IMG/VR virus record: IMGVR_UViG_3300045538_000127
Span: 1 to 38,322 of that record
DNA length: 38,322 nucleotides
Direction: 5' to 3' (one strand)
DNA from: a virus
This document shows positions 26,784-32,412 of this stretch, in pieces; position 1 is the stretch's first letter; every line of letters starts with the position of its first letter. The translations under genes and the position numbers were made by a program. Below the pieces are notes generated by a model. That model did not search any database, was not told the origin of the DNA, and saw nothing but the letters and a program-made list of their open reading frames with translations.

Positions 26784-27379
26784 GGTTTATCGTACTGACA
26801 GTACTGCTATGCGGCTGTTCTGTTTTTACAAAAACGCCTGAAGCCCCCGTAGTCGTTTCTAATAATGGTCAAAAGGATGCGTACATTGCCAAGGTCGAGG
26901 AAGTCGTCTCTGAGTCGGCTTCTGCTCTCACTGCTGTCGCTCCTTCCGTCCCTGCTGGAGTACCTAGAGAGATTGTGCAGGGTCAAGTCCAGAGACTTAG
27001 CGGCATCAGCAAGCCAACGGACGCTCGCATCAAGGAGTACGAGCGTATCATCAGGGAGAAAGACCAAAAGGCCGCAGAGGAAGACAGGAAGAGAGCGGCT
27101 AAGGTAGACGAAGAGACAAATAAACTGTGGGCAGAAGTAGAGAAGAAAGACAGGATGCTATCAGAAGCAATCGCAGTACGAGAAGAAGCAAAACAGCAGT
27201 TGCAAGAAGAGCGTAAAACAAAACTAACCCTCCAAGCGTCTCTGGCTTGTCTAGGGTTATTAGTATTTGGAGTTTTGGTAACAGCATTTGCTCCGTCAAT
27301 TTTTCTAAAAAGGGCAGGGATAATCGTGGTGGTGTTAGCCGTACTGCTGGAAGGTCTGCTCCTCTGGTATACCTCTTGA
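26780..27379 (+). CDS. Lipoprotein with C-terminal membrane segments; candidate unimolecular spanin
   Basis: A 199-residue protein. The N-terminus MRFIVLTVLLCGCSVF is a lipoprotein signal with lipobox LCGC, so Cys13 would be lipidated and anchored in the outer membrane. Residues 60-150 form a periplasmic coiled coil (KEYERIIREKDQKAAEEDRK onward). Two hydrophobic segments follow (SLACLGLLVFGVLVTAFA, AGIIVVVLAVLLEGLLLWY). A lipidated N-terminus plus a C-terminal inner-membrane anchor is the plan of unimolecular spanins such as T1 gp11, which fuse inner and outer membranes at the last lysis step. Two C-terminal segments rather than one is unusual. It ends the late operon, two genes after the holin. 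Confidence 0.6.
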   Translation: MRFIVLTVLLCGCSVFTKTPEAPVVVSNNGQKDAYIAKVEEVVSESASALTAVAPSVPAGVPREIVQGQVQRLSGISKPTDARIKEYERIIREKDQKAAEEDRKRAAKVDEETNKLWAEVEKKDRMLSEAIAVREEAKQQLQEERKTKLTLQASLACLGLLVFGVLVTAFAPSIFLKRAGIIVVVLAVLLEGLLLWYTS

Positions 27380-27474
27380 CAGACGCATTCATCGGGTAAT
27401 ACTGATTGTGCTTCTGCTTGTGAAGGGTGGGCTTTGTGTCGTGCGTTGTGCCTTTGGGGCGAGCAGAGGAAGTG

Positions 27475-27501
27475 TCCTAGCCAATCCCTTCGTGGCTAGG
27501 A
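27475..27501. terminator. Hairpin at the convergent transcription junction
   Basis: TCCTAGCCA at 27475-27483 pairs perfectly with TGGCTAGGA at 27493-27501 around a 9-nt loop. It lies in the 131-nt gap (27380-27510) between the end of the rightward late operon and the leftward tRNA genes, the place for a bidirectional terminator. Neither side has a run of T, so a standard intrinsic terminator is not supported; it may block transcription or RNases in another way. I see no gene in the rest of the gap. Confidence 0.35.
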
Positions 27502-27510
27502 TGCGATTAC

Positions 27511-27586
27511 TGGTAGGCGTGGAGGGAGTCGAACCCTCGACTTAACCCTTATAAAGAGTCCACTCTAACCGCTGAGTTACACGCCC
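27511..27586 (-). tRNA. tRNA-Ile(UAU)
   Basis: Read on the minus strand, a full 76-nt cloverleaf folds: acceptor GGGCGTG with CACGCCT, D stem ACTC/GAGT, anticodon stem GACTC/GGGTT with loop TTTATAA, T arm GAGGG-TTCGACT-CCCTC, discriminator A and an encoded CCA end. Positions 34-36 read TAT, which decodes AUA (Ile). The first pair is G-U. Most bacteria read AUA with a lysidine-modified CAU tRNA, so a genuine UAU tRNA-Ile is uncommon and could help phage AUA codons. The isotype is inferred from the anticodon only. Confidence 0.85.
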
Positions 27587-27594
27587 AGTAAAGG

Positions 27595-27667
27595 TGCGGG
27601 AGATGGGAGTCGAACCCACAAAGAGCGGATTTTAAGTCCGATGCGTCTGCCATTTCGCCACTCCCGC
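27595..27667 (-). tRNA. tRNA-Leu(UAA) lacking the long variable arm
   Basis: Minus strand, 73 nt, 8 nt upstream of tRNA-Ile. Acceptor GCGGGAG/CTCCCGC, D arm GCG...CGC, anticodon loop CTTAAAA (anticodon TAA, reads UUA), T arm GTGGG-TTCGACT-CCCAT, discriminator A73. The 5' half closely follows typical bacterial tRNA-Leu, including the leucine-type GCGAAAT start of the D arm. However, only about 5 nt (TCTTT) separate the anticodon and T stems, where Leu tRNAs carry a stem-loop of 10 or more. The anticodon stem has a U-C mismatch at its first pair and CCA is not encoded (CCT follows). It may be degenerate or a minimised functional variant. Confidence 0.75.
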
Positions 27668-27672
27668 AAGAG

Positions 27673-27999
27673 TCAGTCATCGTCTTCTTCGTCCCATTCG
27701 GTAGGCTCTTCTTCCCATTCGGTCTCCAACTTCTCACGCTCGATGACGGGACGAGGAACAGGCATATAGGGTATGCCACGCTCAGTGTTGAAGTCAACCA
27801 CCTGAGAGGCTTGGTCGTAGGTCAGCCCGTCCTTGGTCATAAACGCCTCGATGAGGGTGTCATAGTCGTAGATGATGCCACCAGTATGGAGGCACTTCCC
27901 AGAGATGGCGTTGTCCAGCCACTCCCTAGGTTCTAGAAAGGTACACCCTTTGTAGAGTTCATCGTTTTCCTTTATGTCTGCTTTTGAAACTTTTCGCAT
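27673..27999 (-). CDS. Hypothetical acidic-tailed protein
   Basis: A 108-residue protein ending 5 nt before tRNA-Leu. The body contains FLEPREWLDNAISGKCLHTG and IIYDYDTLIEAFMTKDGLTY; the last 20 residues are almost all Glu and Asp. No catalytic motif or family was recognised. Its start lies 41 nt inside the preceding gene, a long overlap, so a later start cannot be excluded, although no good later ATG is present. It is probably co-transcribed with the tRNAs downstream. Function unknown. Confidence 0.65.
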   Translation of the reverse strand: MRKVSKADIKENDELYKGCTFLEPREWLDNAISGKCLHTGGIIYDYDTLIEAFMTKDGLTYDQASQVVDFNTERGIPYMPVPRPVIEREKLETEWEEEPTEWDEEDDD

Positions 28000-28276
28000 C
28001 GGCTTTGGTCTTGAACTTATAGACGGGGATTTTTCTTACGAACCATTCGTTTGTTCTTCTTCTTACGAACCTTACTTCCAGTTCTTTTAGGGACAGGCTT
28101 TCCGACACCCATTTTTGCATGACACGATGGGCAATGCCGTACTTCTTCGCCATCTCTGCCGTAGAGAAAAACCCAGTCGGCATCTTCTCTTCCTTCACAG
28201 GACGATACCTGCTCTTCATGGCGGTCAACTCGTTCAGCAGAACGCCGAGACCTTCCTTCGTCAGATTTTTTCTCAT
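27959..28276 (-). CDS. Small basic protein, possible helix-turn-helix
   Basis: A 105-residue strongly basic protein. Residues about 38-62 (FSTAEMAKKYGIAHRVMQKW) fit a MerR/excisionase-like helix-turn-helix, in which a helix beginning with a TAEMAKKYG pattern is followed by a recognition helix. The C-terminus is Lys/Arg-rich (KSFKSRHKGKR). It could be a DNA-binding regulator. Its start overlaps the metallophosphoesterase stop by 4 nt (ATGA), so it lies in the same operon. The fold is inferred from the local pattern only. Confidence 0.6.
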   Translation of the reverse strand: MRKNLTKEGLGVLLNELTAMKSRYRPVKEEKMPTGFFSTAEMAKKYGIAHRVMQKWVSESLSLKELEVRFVRRRTNEWFVRKIPVYKFKTKADAKSFKSRHKGKR

Positions 28277-29028
28277 CGGGCTTCTTGAGGGTAGATGAAC
28301 TTTTCTCCAACACGATGAATTTGCCAGATTTTCCAGTTGTTACCTTCCACATACCCGCACAGCCAGCCAGTACCCCATTCACTTGTACCCAGTCTATTCT
28401 TCGCATATCGCATCTCACGCTTTCTCGAAAGGTGTCCACCACAAAAACCAACGACACCTCCGTGCTTTCTTGCATTGACACAGGCGATGCGGTGGAGGTG
28501 TCCCATCGTGACGGCTCCACCAGACTCTCCGTAGAACTCAGCGTGTTCCTGTACCGAGTATCGATTGACTGTATATCCGTGTACGATGGCAACTGGGCCG
28601 AGCCGAAACACGCCCTCGTCTGCGTGGTAGGGGAGAATAGTCTTACAGCCAACCTCCTTAAGGAAGTTGTCAATGTCTTCCATAAGATGATGGCAGTAGT
28701 CTTTAACGATTGCATTGGTTGTAGCATAAAAGATGTTCTCAGGTCGTTCGCAGTGGTTTCCCTTCAGGTATCTGGTGGGCTTCAGGTGACGCAAGAATTT
28801 CTTGCCCCACTTGATGTCGTCTTCAAGGGACTCAGACTGTTCATTGGCACTTGCACCGCCACGGATGGAGCGGAAGTCGAAGCCGTCCCCAGCGTGGATG
28901 ATTTCGTCTGGCTGATACCATTGGATGAAGTCGAACAGGGCTTTGGCGGCATCCCAGTCTACCATGTCCCCGTGGTTGTCGGAAACTATGATGAACTTTA
29001 CTTTCTTCGGCTTTTTTTGTTTTGGCAT
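28273..29028 (-). CDS. Calcineurin-like metallophosphoesterase
   Basis: A 251-residue protein with the metallophosphoesterase motifs in order: SDNHGD (about residue 16), AGDGFD (about 46), GNHCER (about 90), a VHGY histidine (about 150) and GHLH (about 177). These bind two metals and cleave phosphate esters. In phages such enzymes may act on nucleic acid ends, cyclic phosphates or nucleotides; the substrate is not evident here. The usual GNHE/D motif reads GNHC, a substitution in the position often occupied by Glu or Asp. The gene sits in the minus-strand operon between small hypothetical genes and overlaps the next gene by 4 nt. Confidence 0.85.
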   Translation of the reverse strand: MPKQKKPKKVKFIIVSDNHGDMVDWDAAKALFDFIQWYQPDEIIHAGDGFDFRSIRGGASANEQSESLEDDIKWGKKFLRHLKPTRYLKGNHCERPENIFYATTNAIVKDYCHHLMEDIDNFLKEVGCKTILPYHADEGVFRLGPVAIVHGYTVNRYSVQEHAEFYGESGGAVTMGHLHRIACVNARKHGGVVGFCGGHLSRKREMRYAKNRLGTSEWGTGWLCGYVEGNNWKIWQIHRVGEKFIYPQEAR

Positions 29029-29129
29029 AGTTCGTATTGTAGAAGTTTGTAGCGTAGGTTCGTGACCTCTTCCGTGAGGTACTGCATGGCCTTTACCATG
29101 TCTCCGAACTTCACTGTGGCTTCGTCCAT
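28998..29129 (-). CDS. 43-residue hypothetical peptide
   Basis: ATG at 29129 within a frame that stays open further upstream. The upstream part of the frame (to 29246) looks like a shadow of the neighbouring 54-residue gene, so the shorter form starting MDEATVKFGD is preferred. The peptide is helical (MQYLTEEVTNLRYKLLQYEL) with a basic tail and may form a coiled coil. It overlaps the start of the metallophosphoesterase by 31 nt. Existence is plausible from the densely overlapping gene layout but not certain. Confidence 0.42.
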   Translation of the reverse strand: MDEATVKFGDMVKAMQYLTEEVTNLRYKLLQYELCQNKKSRRK

Positions 29130-29275
29130 TTGTTGAGGGAGAACAGGTACTCCCATCTCTCCTTGTTGTTCTTGATGTGCAGGTCTACCTTCTTCTGCTC
29201 CTGCGGAGTCAGACCCTGCTTTTGGAATGGTTTTCCTTTTCCGCATTGGCCTCGTTTATTTCCGAGTTTCTTCAT
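29111..29275 (-). CDS. 54-residue basic hypothetical protein
   Basis: Starts at ATG 29275 inside the last codons of the preceding gene and ends at TGA 29111-29113. The protein is basic in its first half (MKKLGNKRGQCGKGKPFQKQ) and then helical with LTPQEQKKVDLHIKNNKERW and a LFSLNKW tail. The LTPQEQKKVD segment reads like a genuine helical protein, more so than the alternative 82-residue frame over the same bases. No family recognised. Chosen because it tiles the gap between neighbours with short overlaps, as is the habit in this operon. Confidence 0.5.
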   Translation of the reverse strand: MKKLGNKRGQCGKGKPFQKQGLTPQEQKKVDLHIKNNKERWEYLFSLNKWTKPQ

Positions 29276-29624
29276 TGCGTTGAAGTTGGTTCAGCCAGCA
29301 TCCGTGCCAATGCTTTGCCTCAATCTGCCAGTAGTGTAGAGCATCCTTTAGTTGGGTTACTGCTCTTTTACACTCATCGGGATTGGCATAGTTCGGTTCC
29401 TCAAAGCAGTCAGTATCAACTCTGCGTCTTTGACGGAAAGACTGACATACTTCTGAAAGGGACTCTTCCTTGCCTTCCCTAGCAGGTAGGACAAACGGAC
29501 ATCCACTGGCAGTACGGATTTCTTGGACTTTCGAGGCGTTGTGGAGGACATTAATTAGTTCTTCTACGGACAGGCCGAGAAGGTATGCGGATGCTTTGAG
29601 GCTGTTCTGGGCTGTGTGGTTCAT
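29256..29624 (-). CDS. Hypothetical protein, 122 residues
   Basis: The ATG at 29624 overlaps the stop of the upstream lysozyme-like gene (ATGA), which supports the start. Residues 1-45 are helical (SAYLLGLSVEELINVLHNAS); the C-terminus has a Trp/His-rich segment (DALHYWQIEAKHWHGCW). Six Cys are present but no recognisable zinc-binding pair. A second frame within it (29357-29551, 64 residues) also looks protein-like, so the middle of this gene could be doubly coding, or two genes may overlap here. No function recognised. Confidence 0.6.
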   Translation of the reverse strand: MNHTAQNSLKASAYLLGLSVEELINVLHNASKVQEIRTASGCPFVLPAREGKEESLSEVCQSFRQRRRVDTDCFEEPNYANPDECKRAVTQLKDALHYWQIEAKHWHGCWLNQLQRNEETRK

Positions 29625-30046
29625 AGGACACCTCTCGCTCTGTTGAGTGCAGGGTAATCAAGGTTGGTGTTGAACTTGTGCTTCATGGCTCCGCTGAAGC
29701 CCATGCAGTAGCACATATACACACGGATAGGGGTAGGAGTGATGCCGTTGGCCTTGAGGCGTTCGACAATCCACTCGCAGTGCCATTGGGCTACCTGACG
29801 GGCGATGGGGTAGTTAAATGCGTTGGCCTTGTTGTACTCCCAGTTGGCGTAGTTCCGCTTACAGGCATCGACCCAAGCCTCACGCTTCATCTGGAAGCAT
29901 CCGAGGCTCTGGCCTTTGTCTCCGATTGCAGTACAGCGTTCGCTGGACTCGATGAGGGCTAATTTATCCAAAAAGCCGTCCGTAATCTCATATGCACGGA
30001 GGTCGTGCATAGTCACTAGTGCCAAGACTAGTAGTGCGTATTTCAT
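29621..30046 (-). CDS. Secreted lytic-transglycosylase-like muralytic enzyme
   Basis: A 141-residue protein. Residues 1-18 form a Sec signal peptide (MKYALLVLALVTMHDLRA, likely cleaved before YE). The mature part has the lysozyme/SLT pattern: an ALIESSERC helix with the probable catalytic Glu, then AIGDKGQSLGCFQMKREAW, equivalent to the G-x-x-G-x-x-Q box of goose-type and SLT transglycosylases, and later an NAFNYPIARQVAQWH helix. It would cleave peptidoglycan in the periplasm. Exported lysozymes can serve as endolysins, and no other endolysin is seen. It lies on the strand opposite the holin, next to tRNA-Arg. Endolysin versus entry enzyme is not resolved. Confidence 0.72.
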   Translation of the reverse strand: MKYALLVLALVTMHDLRAYEITDGFLDKLALIESSERCTAIGDKGQSLGCFQMKREAWVDACKRNYANWEYNKANAFNYPIARQVAQWHCEWIVERLKANGITPTPIRVYMCYCMGFSGAMKHKFNTNLDYPALNRARGVL

Positions 30047-30054
30047 TGGGAAAA

Positions 30055-30126
30055 TGTCCCTGCTAGGAATTGAACCTAGATATTCTGCTTAGAAGGCAGA
30101 TGTTCTATCCATTGAACTACAGGGAC
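30055..30126 (-). tRNA. tRNA-Arg(UCU)
   Basis: Minus strand, 72 nt. Acceptor GTCCCTG/CAGGGAC, D stem GTTC/GAAC, anticodon stem TCTGC/GCAGA with loop CTTCTAA, short 4-nt variable loop, T arm CTAGG-TTCAATT-CCTAG, discriminator A; CCA is not encoded. Anticodon TCT reads AGA and AGG. AGA is the most frequent arginine codon in many late genes here, so this tRNA likely supports late protein synthesis. It lies between the lysozyme-like gene and the ERF gene in the same transcription direction. Confidence 0.92.
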
Positions 30127-30134
30127 AAGGTCAG

Positions 30135-30845
30135 TTAGAACGGAACTTCGTCTTGGGGTTCAGTTTCTTCCTCGCCTCTTTCCTTAATAGCCCAGAGAGC
30201 CTGTGCGGACTTCTTGAGCGACAGGTCTTTCGGGCCGACCTTGCCAGTCTTTTCCCACGGCTTCGGCTCCCACTTGTTCGCCCAGTAGTCGAGGTCAGCA
30301 AGCGGCAGGTTGTTCAGGGTAGTACCCTTGTTCTTGCCGAACGGCACAGGCAGGTCGAAGTCGATGCTCACGCCAGCCGCAGGAGCGGCAGAGACGGCAG
30401 GAGCGGCCTTCTTGGCAGGGGCAGGAGCAGAGGCGGTCTTGACCACCCTGTCGGCTTCACAGTCGTCATCGGTGGTAGCCAGACCTCCGATGGAGGCCAG
30501 ACAGTAGCGTCTCAGGTAGGTCAGGATAGCACCAGCCTGTTGACCCGTGGCCTGTTCGCCTACGGGGACGATGCACGAGGACTCGATGCTCGTGCCGTTC
30601 TTGTGGGCGATGATGGTCTTGATGCCGATGCCGTTGTCGTGGTACTCAGAGGTCGGCAGTTGGATGACCACGAGTCCGTGCTTGCTGAAGATGGGCTTCA
30701 GGTACGACAGGTGAGCCGACAGACTGGCGAACTTGTTTTTGAAATGCGGATTGTAGTCATCCGCAACGATGTCCTTGGTCTCGTCATGCACCTTGCTGAG
30801 GGCAGTGTACAGTTCCGAGAGGTTGGGCTTGGGAGCGTCTTCCAT
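30135..30845 (-). CDS. ERF-family single-strand annealing protein with C-terminal FGKxKG domain
   Basis: A 236-residue recombinase. Residues about 10-140 carry the ERF pattern: NPHFKNKFASLSAHL, LKPIFSKHGLVVIQLP, then TGQQAGAILTYLRRYCLASI and an ATTDDDCEAD end. ERF proteins anneal complementary single strands in phage recombination. An Ala/Pro linker (about 145-170) leads to a second module, PVPFGKNKGTTLNNLPLADL followed by a YWANKW helix, like the small domain attached to some phage nucleases and annealing proteins. The frame is open to 30944 but that part lies inside the 72-residue neighbour; ATG 30845 (MEDAPKPN), 22 nt after its stop, is the better start. Confidence 0.85.
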   Translation of the reverse strand: MEDAPKPNLSELYTALSKVHDETKDIVADDYNPHFKNKFASLSAHLSYLKPIFSKHGLVVIQLPTSEYHDNGIGIKTIIAHKNGTSIESSCIVPVGEQATGQQAGAILTYLRRYCLASIGGLATTDDDCEADRVVKTASAPAPAKKAAPAVSAAPAAGVSIDFDLPVPFGKNKGTTLNNLPLADLDYWANKWEPKPWEKTGKVGPKDLSLKKSAQALWAIKERGEEETEPQDEVPF

Positions 30846-30867
30846 ATCGAGTTTAGTCCAGATTTGG

Positions 30868-31086
30868 TTACTTGCTCTTGACCACCTCATCGTTAATCTT
30901 GCGACTGTCGTTAGCGTTGATGCGAACAGCCTTCCCTTGGTCATTGATGTAGGAGTAGTACAGGTAGTGCTTGACCTTAACAGGCTTCAGCAGTCGTGCC
31001 ATCCTGCCGTCAGGCAGAACGATGTACTTCTTAGCATTATTGACCTCGATGACGGAGGCTTCGTTGGTGTTGGTTTGGTTTTCCAT
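30868..31086 (-). CDS. Small basic hypothetical protein
   Basis: A 72-residue protein: a polar N-terminus, then strands (KKYIVLPDGRMARLLKP, HYLYYSYINDQGKAVRI) and a basic C-terminus (SRKINDEVVKSK). The pattern of two or three strands with basic residues could suit a nucleic-acid-binding protein, but no family was recognised. The ATG is preceded by a G-poor CCCCCACACAC leader with no Shine-Dalgarno site. It sits between the helicase-loader-like gene and the ERF gene, so a replication or recombination accessory role is possible. Confidence 0.62.
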   Translation of the reverse strand: MENQTNTNEASVIEVNNAKKYIVLPDGRMARLLKPVKVKHYLYYSYINDQGKAVRINANDSRKINDEVVKSK

Positions 31087-31100
31087 GTGTGTGGGGGAAA

Positions 31101-31790
31101 TTACTGTACGGATGCTCCGTAGATTTTGAAGTAGTCCTTGAGTCTGCGAATGATGGCAGAGCCAGTCTCTCCGTTGGTAAATCTGTCGGACAGTCCGTTT
31201 CCGTTGTAGTTCGTTGTGATGATGGTCGGGCGTTTGTTGGATGTACGCTCGTCAATGATGGAGAACAAATCACTCTCCATCCGTTGCGTCAAGCGTTCTT
31301 TACCCAAATCGTCAATGACCAGTAAAGCACACGAGGTCAGACGCTCGATGACATCGCCGTGGTTCTGGTTGGCGAAGCCCTTCTCAATCTCCTGCTCCAG
31401 TTTACGCATGGTCAAGAAGTTGCTGTGCTTCGGGTAGAAGTGTAGCCACGCCTTGTTGAACATAGCCCACGCAGTACGGGTCTTGCCCGTACCCGTGATG
31501 CCGTGCAACAGGATGCTGTTCTCTGGGTTGTACTCCTTGAGTGCCTGTTGCATCTGAGGAGCGAGTTTGCTCTCGATGGTGTCCAAGAACGCCAGAGGAG
31601 TCGAAGGGTGCGTGGACTTGAAGCACCAGTTGTGCTTGTCGAACACATCCTTGTACACGAACGGATACTCGTGATGCTCCTTGGTCTGGAAGCAGTCAAG
31701 ACACACGGCGATGTAGGGCTTGAACTTCTCGCTGGTCGCATCCCACACAGGGGTTGCGTTGGATTTGCAGTGAATGCACTTAGAAGCCAT
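31101..31790 (-). CDS. DnaC/IstB-like helicase loader ATPase
   Basis: A 229-residue AAA+ ATPase. The N-terminus has two CxxC pairs (CIHC, CLDC), a likely zinc-binding module. Walker A is GITGTGKT (about residue 97), Walker B LLVIDDLGKE (about 157), and a sensor-like TIITTNY follows. This is the DnaC/IstB arrangement. In phages, such proteins load the host replicative helicase at the origin together with an initiator such as lambda O. The neighbouring gene upstream is an initiator candidate and overlaps it by 11 nt, which strengthens the assignment. Confidence 0.82.
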   Translation of the reverse strand: MASKCIHCKSNATPVWDATSEKFKPYIAVCLDCFQTKEHHEYPFVYKDVFDKHNWCFKSTHPSTPLAFLDTIESKLAPQMQQALKEYNPENSILLHGITGTGKTRTAWAMFNKAWLHFYPKHSNFLTMRKLEQEIEKGFANQNHGDVIERLTSCALLVIDDLGKERLTQRMESDLFSIIDERTSNKRPTIITTNYNGNGLSDRFTNGETGSAIIRRLKDYFKIYGASVQ

Positions 31791-32412
31791 TGGCGTGGTC
31801 TTGATTGGTGAGGGTCTTCGACTTGGTGTTGTTAATTACAAAAAGCCCCTGCCAGCCGAATGCAATGCTTTTGTTGATAGACTCGATGGCCTGTTGCTCG
31901 TTGCCCCAAGAGGCCAGCATCTTCAACTGCTCCTCCTTGGTCATGGGAGTGAGAGGCTTCTTGGTCTGCTTCCTGTAGGTCTCCCACTTCGTCCATGCCT
32001 CCTTGAAAGGCTCACCATAGGGCAGGACGATGTTATTATTACTATCCTCTTTCTTATCATCTTTACTATATGTAGGAAGTCTATTTCCCCCCCTGCGGGA
32101 AATCTGTTTCCCCCTCCCTAGGAAATCTGTAACACCCACCAAGGCTTGCTTCTCCACAGTCCGCAGGATGCGTTTGCCGTCCAGTTCGATGCGTACCACC
32201 AACTGGTAGTCGATAAGCGTTTTGAGGACATTCTTGACCTGCCTGTCGCTCAGTTGCAGGGTCTGTGCAAGGTAGCCGTTGGAGGCGTAACAGCCCTCTT
32301 CGTTGTCGAGGGCGTTCACAATTCCGTACACCACCTTCTCGGTGATGGTAAGGGTTTCCATCTGGAAGACCTCAACGGGAATCCAGACACCAGTAAATGA
32401 GGGCTTGCTCAT
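31780..32412 (-). CDS. Lambda-O-like replication initiator with winged helix
   Basis: A 210-residue protein. Residues about 15-85 form a winged-helix domain (LTITEKVVYGIVNAL, NGYLAQTLQLSDRQVKNVLK). A low-complexity Gly/Arg/Asn/Lys linker spans about residues 95-127, and a C-terminal domain ends with a GWQGLF motif seen in phage initiator or helicase-interacting proteins. The linker-coding DNA contains three direct repeats next to an AT-rich tract (31 to 69 nt each), as in lambda O where the origin lies inside the gene. It would bind those repeats through the winged helix and recruit the DnaC-like loader encoded next. Confidence 0.75.
   Translation of the reverse strand: MSKPSFTGVWIPVEVFQMETLTITEKVVYGIVNALDNEEGCYASNGYLAQTLQLSDRQVKNVLKTLIDYQLVVRIELDGKRILRTVEKQALVGVTDFLGRGKQISRRGGNRLPTYSKDDKKEDSNNNIVLPYGEPFKEAWTKWETYRKQTKKPLTPMTKEEQLKMLASWGNEQQAIESINKSIAFGWQGLFVINNTKSKTLTNQDHANGF
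32031..32074. other. AT-rich tract beside iterons, possible unwinding element
   Basis: This stretch inside the initiator gene is clearly AT-rich (it includes TGTTATTATTACTATCC and CTTTACTATATGTA) against GC-rich flanks, and abuts the first iteron. In lambda-type origins an AT-rich segment next to the iterons is where strands first open. It encodes a Lys/Asp/Asn-rich linker, so protein constraint is weak here. Role inferred from position. Confidence 0.45.
32075..32143. repeat. Three 23-bp direct repeats (iterons), candidate replication origin
   Basis: Units start at 32075, 32098 and 32121, exactly 23 bp apart. Their leading 18 bases are GGAAGTCTATTTCCCCCC, GGAAATCTGTTTCCCCCT and GGAAATCTGTAACACCCA. 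The middle unit contains the inverted repeat GGAAA-TCTG-TTTCC. They lie in the linker-coding part of the winged-helix initiator gene. Iterons within an initiator gene, flanked by an AT-rich tract, are the lambda ori layout. A fourth unit was not found on either side. Confidence 0.6.

Noticed and set aside
28017-28727. 236-residue minus-strand frame overlapping two genes
   Set aside because: It covers parts of the metallophosphoesterase and the basic protein in another frame, with Ser/Arg-rich unlikely composition.
28285-29052. 255-residue plus-strand frame opposite the metallophosphoesterase gene
   Set aside because: The minus strand carries all metallophosphoesterase motifs in order and fits the operon; the plus frame has no recognisable motif and is a shadow.
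30153-30881. 242-residue plus-strand frame opposite ERF
   Set aside because: Antisense to a clear ERF domain; composition is Val/Gly/Arg-rich as expected for a shadow frame.
31780-32140. CRISPR-like repeats
   Set aside because: Only three units with 23-bp period and no spacer structure; the direct repeats fit iterons in an initiator gene much better.
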